The notes under the pieces: model-generated
Told to the model about the DNA's origin: nothing
Databases searched by the model: none
Seen by the model: the letters and a program-made list of their open reading frames with translations, nothing else
Translations under genes and position numbers: made by a program
Assembly (NCBI RefSeq): GCF_043195105.1
Contig: NZ_JBAFWO010000007.1
From: NCEH01 sp002257205
GTDB taxonomy: Bacteria; Pseudomonadota; Alphaproteobacteria; Rhizobiales; Xanthobacteraceae
Length of the DNA: 64,000 nucleotides
Direction: 5' to 3' (one strand)
Part shown: positions 43,718-51,767 of the stretch, piece by piece
Layout: every line of letters begins with the position of its first letter
Position numbering within the stretch: the stretch's first letter is position 1

Positions 43718-44617
43718 ATGGCCCGGTCACAACATGTGCCCATTCCCTCGGCTGAGGGGGGGCTTACACGCTATCTCGAGGAAATCCGCCGGTTCCCCAT
43801 GCTGGAGCCGCAGCAGGAATACATGCTCGCCAAAAGCTGGCGCGAGCACGGAGATCGCGATGCCGCCCACAAGCTGGTGACCAGCCATCTGCGCCTCGTG
43901 GCGAAGATCGCCATGGGCTACCGGGGCTATGGCCTGCCCATATCCGAAGTGATTTCCGAAGGCAATGTCGGCCTCATGCAGGCGGTGAAGCGGTTCGAGC
44001 CCGAAAAGGGCTTCCGCCTCGCCACCTATGCCATGTGGTGGATCCGCGCCTCGATCCAGGAATATATCCTGCGCTCGTGGAGCCTCGTGAAAATGGGCAC
44101 CACGGCCGCGCAGAAGAAGCTGTTCTTCAACCTGCGCAAGGCCAAGAGCCAGATTTCCGCCCTGGAAGAGGGCGATCTGCGTCCCGACCAGGTGAAGCAC
44201 ATCGCCACCAAGCTCGGCGTCACCGAGCAGGACGTGGTGGACATGAACCGCCGGCTCTCGGGCGATGCCTCCCTCAACGCGCCGCTGCGCGAGGAAGGGG
44301 AGGGCGGAGGCGAATGGCAGGACTGGCTGGTGGATGACCACCTGGACCAGGAAAGCGTGTTCGCCGAAAGCGAGGAGATGGAGAATCGGCGCGGCGCCCT
44401 CGCCGGCGCGCTGAGCGTGCTCAACGAGCGCGAGCGCCGCATCTTCGAGGCGCGCCGCCTCTCCGAGGACCCGGTGACGCTGGAGGAACTCGCCGCAGAG
44501 TTCGGTGTCTCGCGCGAGCGGGTGCGCCAGATCGAGGTGCGGGCGTTCGAGAAGGTGCAGAAGGCGGTGGTGGACCGCGTCCGCGCGCTGGAAGAGCCCG
44601 AGGTCGAGAACGCCTGA
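43718..44617 (+). CDS. rpoH: RNA polymerase heat-shock sigma factor RpoH (sigma32)
   Basis: RpoH directs RNA polymerase to heat-shock promoters. The 299-residue product has region 1.2/2 ('GGLTRYLEEIRRFPMLEPQQ', 'LVTSHLRLVAKIAMGYRGYG'), the 'GFRLATYAMWWIRASIQEYI' helix, the RpoH box ('QKKLFFNLRKAKSQI'), and region 4 ('VTLEELAAEFGVSRERVRQI'). The RpoH box separates it from RpoD-type factors. The ATG at 43718 has AAGGAG 6 bases upstream. A CCTATAT at 43631-43637 could be a -10 but I found no matching -35. The predicted RpoH promoters before dnaK and hsp20 are likely targets. Many rhizobia have several rpoH genes; others may lie elsewhere. Confidence 0.96.
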   Translation: MARSQHVPIPSAEGGLTRYLEEIRRFPMLEPQQEYMLAKSWREHGDRDAAHKLVTSHLRLVAKIAMGYRGYGLPISEVISEGNVGLMQAVKRFEPEKGFRLATYAMWWIRASIQEYILRSWSLVKMGTTAAQKKLFFNLRKAKSQISALEEGDLRPDQVKHIATKLGVTEQDVVDMNRRLSGDASLNAPLREEGEGGGEWQDWLVDDHLDQESVFAESEEMENRRGALAGALSVLNERERRIFEARRLSEDPVTLEELAAEFGVSRERVRQIEVRAFEKVQKAVVDRVRALEEPEVENA

Positions 44618-44654
44618 GGGCGTCCGTGCATCGGCGCGCCGCCGCACGATAGGC

Positions 44655-44766
44655 GGTCATGGCCGGGCTTTTTCCGGCCATCTCCCACGCCGGGCCGCCA
44701 GCGCCGGCCTTGAAAAGCCGATGCCAGCGGTGCCGCGTGGATCCCCGGGACGAGCCCGGGGATGAC
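44655..44766. repeat. Intergenic palindromic repeat mosaic after rpoH
   Basis: ATGGCCGG-GCTTTTT-CCGGCCAT (44658-44680) forms a hairpin that could end the rpoH transcript. Further on, CCCCGGG-ACGAG-CCCGGGG (about 44743-44761) followed by ATGACG is the core of a dispersed element I know from many Rhizobiales intergenic regions. Confidence 0.55.
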
Positions 44767-44870
44767 GACCGCGTTTTGGGGCCGATCTTCTCTGCTCCCG
44801 CACGAAAAGCGCGACATCTGTCGCCGCCCCCTTAACCTGATCTCAACCCGCCGCCGCGCATCATGCCCCC

Positions 44871-46016
44871 ATGACGCGCGGCGTATTCAGGTATCTCGTA
44901 GCCTCGCTCGTCTGCGTGGGGCTCCTGTCGGGCTGTCGTTTCGATTTGTTCGACCGACGGGAGCCCTGGCGCGCCGAGGCGGAAGAGAAGTGCATCGCCG
45001 AAAAGGGCGCGGTGGCATCTCCCTTCCTCGAGCCAATGTCGGAGATCGACGGGGCGGGCGCCTGCGGCATGGACCATCCTTTCCGGGTGTCCGGCCTCGA
45101 GGACGGCGCGGTCTCCGTGGAGCCCAAGGCGACGCTCGCTTGTCCCATGATCCGCGATCTCAATCTGTGGCTTGCCGAAGTGGTGCAGCCGGCTGCGACG
45201 GCTTGGCTCGGCCAGCCGGTGGTGGGCATCCGGCAAATGTCGTCTTATTCCTGCCGCGGGATGAACGGGCAGGTGGGCGCGAAGATTTCCGAGCATGCGT
45301 TCGGCAATGCGCTGGATGTCGGCGCCTTCGTGTTCGCCGACGGGCGCGAAATCACGGTACGGAACGGTTGGAAGGGGCCGCAGGAGGCGCGCGGCTTCCT
45401 GCTCCAGGTGCAGGCGGGCGCCTGCGAAGTGTTCACCACCGTCCTGGCGCCGGGCTCGAACGTATTCCATTACGACCATATCCACGTGGACCTGATGCGG
45501 CGCCACAATCCGCGCCTGATCTGCAAGCCCGCGCCGCGTCCCATGGCGCCGCCGCCGCTGATGGTTTCGACGCCGCCGACGGTGCAATTTGGCGGTCGCT
45601 CGGAAGGCCAGCCCCTGGGCGCGCCGGTGCCCCAGGTTCCGCAAGGGGCGCGCATTCCCGGCGAGCCCATGAGCATCGCGCCTCCCGGCCAGCCGCCGCT
45701 GCCGGACCGTGCGCCGCCGGGCTATGGGCAATCCCAGCCCGCCGGCACCGGGCGAGCGCCGAGCTATGGCCAGCAGCCTTATGGCGCGCCGCCGCCGGGC
45801 TATCCGCCGTCCGGCGATCCGGTGCAGCGCGTGCAGCCGCCGGGCACGGTCTATCAGCCAAATTCGCTGCGGCCGCCCGGCCCCATGTCCTACGGGCCGG
45901 CCGGTGCCGGCGATCCGCAGGTGACGGGCTCGATCGCGAACCGCAAATATTATTCCCCGACCTTACCGCAGGCCTCCCCCATCCCTCTGCCCCAGGCCCG
46001 CCCGGGCGAGGATTGA
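44871..46016 (+). CDS. Extensin-like lipoprotein with M15-type domain
   Basis: A 381-residue envelope protein. The N-terminus is a lipoprotein signal ('YLVASLVCVGLLSGC', lipid-anchored Cys). The Extensin-like C domain (about 30-225) has 'CPMIRDLNLWLAEVVQPAAT', 'SYSCRGMNGQVGAKISEHAF' then GNALDVGAF, and 'NVFHYDHIHVDLMRRH'. The SEHxxGxALD and HxDHIHVD pair is the zinc site of the M15/LAS peptidases, so cell-wall peptide cleavage is possible. The last 150 residues are a Pro/Gly/Gln-rich low-complexity tail ending in 'QASPIPLPQARPGED'. It is convergent with lactate permease, 56 bp apart, with GC hairpins in the gap. Confidence 0.9.
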   Translation: MTRGVFRYLVASLVCVGLLSGCRFDLFDRREPWRAEAEEKCIAEKGAVASPFLEPMSEIDGAGACGMDHPFRVSGLEDGAVSVEPKATLACPMIRDLNLWLAEVVQPAATAWLGQPVVGIRQMSSYSCRGMNGQVGAKISEHAFGNALDVGAFVFADGREITVRNGWKGPQEARGFLLQVQAGACEVFTTVLAPGSNVFHYDHIHVDLMRRHNPRLICKPAPRPMAPPPLMVSTPPTVQFGGRSEGQPLGAPVPQVPQGARIPGEPMSIAPPGQPPLPDRAPPGYGQSQPAGTGRAPSYGQQPYGAPPPGYPPSGDPVQRVQPPGTVYQPNSLRPPGPMSYGPAGAGDPQVTGSIANRKYYSPTLPQASPIPLPQARPGED

Positions 46017-46072
46017 CAGGGCCCCGGGTCGCGGGGCGGAGGCACCCGGCGCGAACGCCGGGCGCCGGGTCG

Positions 46073-47734
46073 TCAGTGGATGACCATCGCGGTGAACGGC
46101 CACACATAGGCTTGCAGCATCACGAAGCAGCCGACGAGGCAGGCCAGCGCGATCGAGTGCCAGAACACGAACCGCAGGATCGTGCCTTCATGGCCGAACC
46201 AATTGGTGGCCGTGGAGGCCACCACGATGGACTGCGCGTCGATCATCTTGCCCATGACGCCGCCGGAGGAATTGGCCGCGCCCATCAGGATGGGGCTGAG
46301 GCCCAATTGCTCGGCGGTGATCTTCTGCAAGCCGCCGAACAGCACGTTGGAGGCGGTATCCGATCCCGTCAGCGCGACGCCGAGCCAGCCGAGCAAGGTG
46401 CCGAAGAAGGGATAGAGGAAGCCCGCATGGGCAAAGGCCAGGCCCAGCGTCGCATCGAGGCCCGAATAGCGGGTGAGGGTGCCGATGGCGAGCATGGCGG
46501 CGATGGTGAGCAGCGATTTGCGCACCACCCAGATGGTTTCAGCATAGGCCGTCACCATCCGCACCGGCGAGAACTTCATGAAGGCGGCGGCGATGAGCGC
46601 GGCGATCAGAATGCCGGTGCCGGTATAGGAGAGATAGGTGAAGGCGAACACCGCGCCTTCCGCCACCGGCTTTGCCACCACCGGCGGCACCTTCAGGATC
46701 ATGTTGTGCAGGCCGGTGACCGGCACGTTGATGGTGAAGATGGGATTGACCAAGGCCTTGAACCAGCCGGTGCCCCACAGCCCCACCACCAGGGAGAGAA
46801 TGAACCACGGCACCCAGGACCAGATGACTTCGGCGCGGCTCGCCTTGGCGCGGGGCGGCGGCGGGGGCGGCATGGTGTCGGCGCTGGTGTCGTGGGTGCG
46901 CAGCTTCGGCGACAGCCACAATTCCTTGGGCTGCCACACCTGCAGGAATGCGACGAGGCACCCCATGGAGATGAGGGAGGCGCCGATATCGACGATCCAG
47001 GGATTGATGAAGTTTGAAATCAGGAACTGCGGTACGGCGAACGACACGCCGGTGACCAGGATCGCCGGCCAGATCTGCCACATGCCCTTGCGCCCGGCGA
47101 ACACCCAGATGAGCCAGAACGGCACGATGAGGGAGAAGAAGGGCAATTGCCGCCCCACCATGGCGCCGAGCAGATAGGGATCAAGCCCCGTCACCGAGGC
47201 CAGCCCCTGGATCGGCGTTCCGAGCGCGCCATAGGCGACGGGCGCGGTATTGGCGATCAAGGAGAGCCCCGAGGCGGCCAGCGGCGAGAAGCCGAGGCCG
47301 ATCAGCAGCGCGCCCGTCACCGCGACGGGTGTGCCGAAGCCGGATGCGCCCTCGAAGAAGGCGCCGAAGGCAAAGGCGATCAACAGCAATTGCAGGCGCC
47401 GGTCCTGCGTGATGCCGCCGATGGATTGCTGGAGAATTTCGAACCACCCTTTTTCGACCGTAAGGCGATAAAGGAAAATGACGTTCAGAATAATCCAGCC
47501 GATCGGGAAAAATCCGGTGACGACGCCAAGCAGCGTCGCGCGGATGGCAAGATCCGCCGGCATGGTGAAGGCGAAAATGGAAATCGCGAGCGCCACCAGA
47601 AGGGCGAGAATTGCGGCAATATGTGCGGAGACCTTGCCGGAGGCAATCAATACCAGAAGTGTAACGACGGGAATCGCCGCCGCGAGAGTCGACAGCACTG
47701 CACTGCCGAACGGGTCATAGACCTGATTCCACAT
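46073..47734 (-). CDS. lctP: L-lactate permease
   Basis: A 553-residue LctP-family proton symporter that takes up L-lactate (often D-lactate and glycolate too). About 13 membrane helices; family blocks include 'GWIILNVIFLYRLTVEKGWF', 'FGAFFEGASGFGTPVAVTGA', 'YGALGTPIQGLASVTGLDPY', 'LGWLGVALTGSDTASNVLFG' and 'GAANSSGGVMGKMIDAQSIV'. A cytoplasmic loop with 'MPPPPPPRAKASRAE' is longer and more Pro-rich than in E. coli. No lactate dehydrogenase gene is adjacent. Upstream is a 467-bp non-coding region with a group of palindromes that may be operator sites. Confidence 0.95.
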   Translation of the reverse strand: MWNQVYDPFGSAVLSTLAAAIPVVTLLVLIASGKVSAHIAAILALLVALAISIFAFTMPADLAIRATLLGVVTGFFPIGWIILNVIFLYRLTVEKGWFEILQQSIGGITQDRRLQLLLIAFAFGAFFEGASGFGTPVAVTGALLIGLGFSPLAASGLSLIANTAPVAYGALGTPIQGLASVTGLDPYLLGAMVGRQLPFFSLIVPFWLIWVFAGRKGMWQIWPAILVTGVSFAVPQFLISNFINPWIVDIGASLISMGCLVAFLQVWQPKELWLSPKLRTHDTSADTMPPPPPPRAKASRAEVIWSWVPWFILSLVVGLWGTGWFKALVNPIFTINVPVTGLHNMILKVPPVVAKPVAEGAVFAFTYLSYTGTGILIAALIAAAFMKFSPVRMVTAYAETIWVVRKSLLTIAAMLAIGTLTRYSGLDATLGLAFAHAGFLYPFFGTLLGWLGVALTGSDTASNVLFGGLQKITAEQLGLSPILMGAANSSGGVMGKMIDAQSIVVASTATNWFGHEGTILRFVFWHSIALACLVGCFVMLQAYVWPFTAMVIH

Positions 47735-48065
47735 TACATCGCTCCCTAGAGCCGTTTTATTTTTGCTTCAGATGCTGGTCGTCCAGCCCGCGCTATTGCG
47801 GGGCGACATCCTGCGTCTGTCAATGGTGAAACTCTTAAGAGATCAGCATTCGTCGGCTAAAGCTTAGGCATCAGCGCTGAATTTGCGCAGAGATGTGGAA
47901 GGGAATGATTCCAAAGTCTATATTACGTAGGGTAATATTGAGATTGATTCATGTGATTACCTAGCGTCATCATTCCGCACGGAATGAGACCGCATGTGCA
48001 CGCGTTGGAAGTCGACTTTGCTGCCCAGCTGTACCCGCAGGGCTTCCCGCACAAGGCGCGCGCCA
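47735..48065 (-). promoter_or_regulatory. lctP upstream region with four palindromes
   Basis: The AT-richer gap upstream of lctP holds a -35-like TTGACA (47823-47818, minus) with only a weak -10 (GCAATA, 47799-47794). It also holds four perfect inverted repeats: CTCTTAAGAG (47832-47841), GGAATGATTCC (47902-47912), ATATTAC-N5-GTAATAT (47920-47938) and TCATTCCG-CA-CGGAATGA (47970-47987). The second and fourth share GGAAT/ATTCC half-sites. They suggest one or two transcription factors acting on lctP; the regulator gene is not in the window. Confidence 0.5.
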
Positions 48066-48110
48066 TGCAAAAGCAGAAGCCGCCGTCGCGCGGGGCGAAC
48101 GGCGGCTTCT
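48066..48110 (-). terminator. Terminator of the glycine-cleavage operon
   Basis: A perfect 12-bp stem (AGAAGCCGCCGT / ACGGCGGCTTCT) with a 12-base loop (48075-48110), followed on the minus strand by GCTTTTGC. It lies 92 bp after the gcvPB stop. Confidence 0.75.
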
Positions 48111-48201
48111 GGCAGGTGGCTTCGGGCACGTATCTTCCGGCATTTAAGCGGTGTTCGCCGGTGCGGCCGCGCACCCAAGGCGCGCGCGGCCGAAGAGGGG
48201 A

Positions 48202-49767
48202 CTATTCCGCCGCTTCGGCGATCGCCTGGGGCTTCACCCAGCGCAGAACCGGGGCGCGGGCGGCGCGCGTCTCGTCCAGCCGGCGGCGCGGGGCATAATG
48301 GGGCGCGCCGAGGAAGCGCTCCTTCTCCCCAGCCTTCGCCGCCATCGCCAGATCCCGCAGGGTGGCGATGAACAGATCCAGCGAGGCCTTGGATTCGCTC
48401 TCCGTCGGCTCGATCAGCATGGCGCCGTGCACCACCAGCGGAAAATACACCGTCATGGGGTGATAGCCCTCGTCGATCAGCGCCTTCGCGACATCGAGCG
48501 TGGACAGGCCGGTGCCCTCCAGCCACGCATCGTCGAACAGCGCCTCGTGCATGGCCGGACGCGTGGCGAAGGGTGCGCTCATCACGTCCTGGAGGCTGGC
48601 GCGGATGTAATTGGCGGAGAGCACCGCATCCTCCGCCGCTTGCCGCATGCCGTCGGCGCCGTGGGAGAGCATCCAGGCGAGCGCGCGCACGAACATGCCC
48701 ATCTGCCCATGGAACGCGCTCATGCGGCCGAGCGCCTGCTCGGCGCCCGCCTGTCCTTGCTGCTCCACGAGGCGCAAGGTCTCACCCTCCACCACCAGCG
48801 CCGGGGCGGGGGCGAAGGGCGCGAGCGCTTTTGAGAGCACCACCGGCCCCGCCCCCGGTCCGCCGCCGCCATGGGGGGTGGAGAAGGTCTTGTGCAGATT
48901 GATGTGCATGGCGTCGACGCCGAGGTCGCCAACCCGCACCTTGCCCAGGATGGCGTTGAAATTCGCGCCGTCGGCATAGAAATAGGCGCCCACCGCATGC
49001 ACCGCCTCGGCGATCGCCACCACATCCGGCTCGAACAGGCCGCAGGTGTTGGGATTGGTGAGCATGATGGCGGCGACGTCTTCCGAGAGCGCCTTCTTCA
49101 CCTCTTCCACATCCACCGTGCCGTCGGCGCGGGCGGGAATGGACTTCACCTGATAGCCGAGCAAGGCGGCGGTGGCGGGATTGGTGCCGTGGGCGCTTTC
49201 CGGCACCACGACGATACTGGGTTTGCGCCCGTTCGCCTCGTGCGCGGCCTTGATGGCCATCATGCCGCACAATTCGCCGTGGGCGCCGGCCTTGGGGGTG
49301 AGCGCCACCGTATCCATGCCGGTGAGGGTGAGCAGATAGCGCGAAAGCTCGCCCATCAGCCCCAAGGCGCCCTGCACGGTGGAGACCGGCTGAAGCGGAT
49401 GGATATCGGCGAACCCAGCGAGGCGCGCCATGCGCTCGTTGAGGCGGGGATTGTGCTTCATGGTGCAGGATCCGAGCGGGAACAGGCCGCTGTCGATCCC
49501 GTAATTCATGCGCGAAAGCCGCACGTAATGGCGCATGGCCTCCGGCTCGCTGAGGCCGGGCAGGCCGAGCGGGGCCTTGCGCTCCAGCTCGCCGAGGCGC
49601 GGCGCGAAGCCGGCCGGCTCGTCGAGATCGACGCCGGTGACGTCCTGCCGGCCGATTTCGAACAGCAGGCCTTCTTCCAGATCGAGCGCGCGGTTGCCGG
49701 TGAAGGTGGCGGCGCCGATTTCGCTCGCCGATTGAGGCGCCGTCGCGCCGCGTCCTTCGCGATTCAT
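48202..49767 (-). CDS. gcvPB: Glycine dehydrogenase (decarboxylating) subunit 2
   Basis: The C-terminal half of the P-protein, encoded separately as in many bacteria. It decarboxylates glycine with PLP and loads aminomethyl on GcvH. The 521-residue product holds the PLP lysine in 'AMHINLHKTFSTPHGGGG' and has 'HYVRLSRMNYGIDSGLFPLG', 'SCTMKHNPRLNERMA', 'ESAHGTNPATAALLGYQVKS' and 'MLTNPNTCGLFEPD'. The N-terminus carries about 30 variable residues. It is the last gene of the gcvT-H-PA-PB operon and is followed by a strong terminator. An inverted-repeat element lies in the 205-bp gap after gcvPA. Confidence 0.97.
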   Translation of the reverse strand: MNREGRGATAPQSASEIGAATFTGNRALDLEEGLLFEIGRQDVTGVDLDEPAGFAPRLGELERKAPLGLPGLSEPEAMRHYVRLSRMNYGIDSGLFPLGSCTMKHNPRLNERMARLAGFADIHPLQPVSTVQGALGLMGELSRYLLTLTGMDTVALTPKAGAHGELCGMMAIKAAHEANGRKPSIVVVPESAHGTNPATAALLGYQVKSIPARADGTVDVEEVKKALSEDVAAIMLTNPNTCGLFEPDVVAIAEAVHAVGAYFYADGANFNAILGKVRVGDLGVDAMHINLHKTFSTPHGGGGPGAGPVVLSKALAPFAPAPALVVEGETLRLVEQQGQAGAEQALGRMSAFHGQMGMFVRALAWMLSHGADGMRQAAEDAVLSANYIRASLQDVMSAPFATRPAMHEALFDDAWLEGTGLSTLDVAKALIDEGYHPMTVYFPLVVHGAMLIEPTESESKASLDLFIATLRDLAMAAKAGEKERFLGAPHYAPRRRLDETRAARAPVLRWVKPQAIAEAAE

Positions 49768-49824
49768 GAGCGGATCTCCTGGGAGAGGAAAGAGCGAGCG
49801 GCTTTCGGCAAGAAGACGGCCGTT

Positions 49825-49942
49825 CCCTCTCCCGCTTGCGGGGGAGGGCTACGGAGGGGGAAAAGATCCGGCATCGAAATATTGAAGGGAGGCTTGGCTT
49901 CACGGGCCCCCTCCCCAACCCTCCCCCGCAAGCGGGAGAGGG
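49825..49942. repeat. Long inverted repeat between gcvPA and gcvPB
   Basis: Arms of about 24 bp (49825-49848 and 49919-49942) are near-perfect complements over a 70-bp centre; the core CCCTCTCCCGCTTGCGGG pairs with CCCGCAAGCGGGAGAGGG exactly. Each arm is itself a small hairpin (CCCGC-TT-GCGGG). It looks like a dispersed REP-like element of the GC-rich alphaproteobacterial type and could change the PA:PB mRNA ratio. Confidence 0.75.
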
Positions 49943-49972
49943 GGAGCAGGGCGCTGGCGGTAAGGGGCGCGT

Positions 49973-51316
49973 TCATGCCAGCACCTCCTTCAGCGCGGCC
50001 GCATAGGCGGCGCGGTCTTCGTCCGTGGATGTCTCGGTGGCGGCCACCAGGATCAAATCGTCGAGGCCGGCATCGGGCGCCAGCCGGGAATAGGGCACGC
50101 CGCCGAGAATGCCCTTGGCCGCCAGCTTCTCGATCACCTCGGCGGCGTTACCCGCGACGCGAATGGTGAATTCGTTGAAGAAGCTCTCGTTCAGCACCGC
50201 GACGCCGTCGAGCGCGGCCAGCCGGTCGGCGAGATCGCAGGCGGCGGCGTGGTTGATGCGGGCGAGCCGCGTCAGCCCCGCTTCGCCCAGCAGCGAGAGA
50301 TGGATGGTGAAGGCCAGCGCGCACAGGCCGGAATTGGTGCAGATGTTGGAAGTGGCCTTCTCGCGGCGGATATGCTGTTCACGCGTGGAGAGGGTGAGCA
50401 CGAAGCCGCGCCGTCCTTCCGCATCCACCGTCTCGCCGGCGAGGCGGCCGGGCATCTGGCGCACGAATTTCGCGCGGGTGGCGAACAGGCCCACATAGGG
50501 GCCGCCGAAGGTGAGGGGATTGCCGATGGATTGGCCTTCCCCCACCACGATGTCCGCCCCCTGCGCGCCGGGCGGCTCGACGAGGCCGAGCGATACGGCT
50601 TCCGTGAACACGGCGATCAAGAGCGCCCCGGCGGCATGGGCCTTTTCCGCGATGGGTTTCAAATCCACCAGGTTGCCGAACACGTCCGGGCTCTGCACCA
50701 CCACGCAGGAGACGGTCTCGTCGATGGCCGCGCTCACATCGTCCGGCCCCGTGGGCTGTGGCGCGAGGCGCAGCAGCGGCACTTCGGCATAATGGGAGAT
50801 GGTGGCGATGGTCTGCGCGTAATGGGGGTGAATATTGCCCGCCAGCACCGCCTTGCCGCGCTTCGTCACCCGATGGGCCATCAGTACTGCTTCGGCGGCG
50901 GCGGTGGAGCCGTCGTACATGGAGGCGTTGGCCACTTCCATGCCGGTGAGTTCCGCCACCTGGGTCTGGAACTCGAACAGATATTGCAGCGTGCCCTGGG
51001 CGATCTCGGGCTGATAGGGCGTGTAGGAGGTGAGGAATTCCGAACGCTGGATCAGATGGTCCACGCTCGCCGGCACATGGTGGCGATAGGCGCCGGCGCC
51101 GACGAAGAACGGCACCGAGCCCGCCGCCACATTGCGCGCGGAAAGGCGGGACAAGGCGCGCTCGACCTCCATCTCGCCCTTGCGGCGGGGCAGATCGGGA
51201 AGGTCCGCGAGCAGCTTGTCGGCGGGGATGTCGGCGAACAGGGAGTCCACCGACGGCGCGCCGATGCGCGCCAGCATTTCGGTGCGGTCTTCGGGAGTGA
51301 GGGGCAGATAGCGCAT
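49973..51316 (-). CDS. gcvPA: Glycine dehydrogenase (decarboxylating) subunit 1
   Basis: The N-terminal half of the split P-protein, forming an alpha2beta2 enzyme with GcvPB. The 447-residue product starts 'MRYLPLTPEDRTEMLARIGA' and has 'FVGAGAYRHHVPASVDHLIQ', 'FLTSYTPYQPEIAQGTLQYL', 'EVANASMYDGSTAAAEAVLM' and 'IVVGEGQSIGNPLTFGGPYV', all typical. The ATG at 51316 has GAGGTAA at a good distance; a longer frame to 51352 is not needed. It lies between gcvH and gcvPB on the minus strand. Confidence 0.97.
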   Translation of the reverse strand: MRYLPLTPEDRTEMLARIGAPSVDSLFADIPADKLLADLPDLPRRKGEMEVERALSRLSARNVAAGSVPFFVGAGAYRHHVPASVDHLIQRSEFLTSYTPYQPEIAQGTLQYLFEFQTQVAELTGMEVANASMYDGSTAAAEAVLMAHRVTKRGKAVLAGNIHPHYAQTIATISHYAEVPLLRLAPQPTGPDDVSAAIDETVSCVVVQSPDVFGNLVDLKPIAEKAHAAGALLIAVFTEAVSLGLVEPPGAQGADIVVGEGQSIGNPLTFGGPYVGLFATRAKFVRQMPGRLAGETVDAEGRRGFVLTLSTREQHIRREKATSNICTNSGLCALAFTIHLSLLGEAGLTRLARINHAAACDLADRLAALDGVAVLNESFFNEFTIRVAGNAAEVIEKLAAKGILGGVPYSRLAPDAGLDDLILVAATETSTDEDRAAYAAALKEVLA

Positions 51317-51387
51317 GATGCGTTTACCTCGCCAACCTGCGGCGCCGCGCATTCCGGCGGCTCCGCATGGGTCGGCTCGTTTGTGTG

Positions 51388-51765
51388 TCAGCTCAGCGTT
51401 TCGACGAAAGCGGCATAGGCCGCCGCATCCATGAGATCGTCCAGCTCGGCGGGGTTCGCGAGCTTCAGCTTCACGAACCAGCCTTTGCCCTCGGCGTCCT
51501 CGTTCACCGCGCCCGGCGCGGCTTCAAGGTCCGGGTTGATCTCGACCACTTCGCCGGAGACCGGGGCATAGACCTCGCTTGCCGCCTTCACGCTCTCGAC
51601 CACGGCGGCTTCCGCGCCCTGCTTTACGGTCTTGCCGACCTCCGGGAGTTCCACGAATACCACGTCGCCAAGCTGGCTCTGGGCGTAATCGGAAATGCCG
51701 ATCACGGCGATGTCGCCGTCGATGCGGACATATTCATGGTCCTTGGTGTAGCGCACGTCGCTCAT
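51388..51765 (-). CDS. gcvH: Glycine cleavage system H protein
   Basis: The lipoyl carrier of the glycine-cleavage system. The 125-residue product has 'YTKDHEYVRIDGDIAVIGIS', the lipoyl lysine (Lys60) in 'EAAVVESVKAASEVYAPVSG', and 'LKLANPAELDDLMDAAAYAA' at the end. Its ATG is 2 bases after the gcvT stop, so the two are tightly coupled. Confidence 0.98.
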   Translation of the reverse strand: MSDVRYTKDHEYVRIDGDIAVIGISDYAQSQLGDVVFVELPEVGKTVKQGAEAAVVESVKAASEVYAPVSGEVVEINPDLEAAPGAVNEDAEGKGWFVKLKLANPAELDDLMDAAAYAAFVETLS

Positions 51766-51767
51766 GG

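Noticed and set aside
44762..47017. A 751-codon open frame overlapping the extensin-like gene and the lactate permease gene.
   Set aside because: It crosses two genes with strong family evidence and contains low-complexity Arg/Gly/His sequence only.
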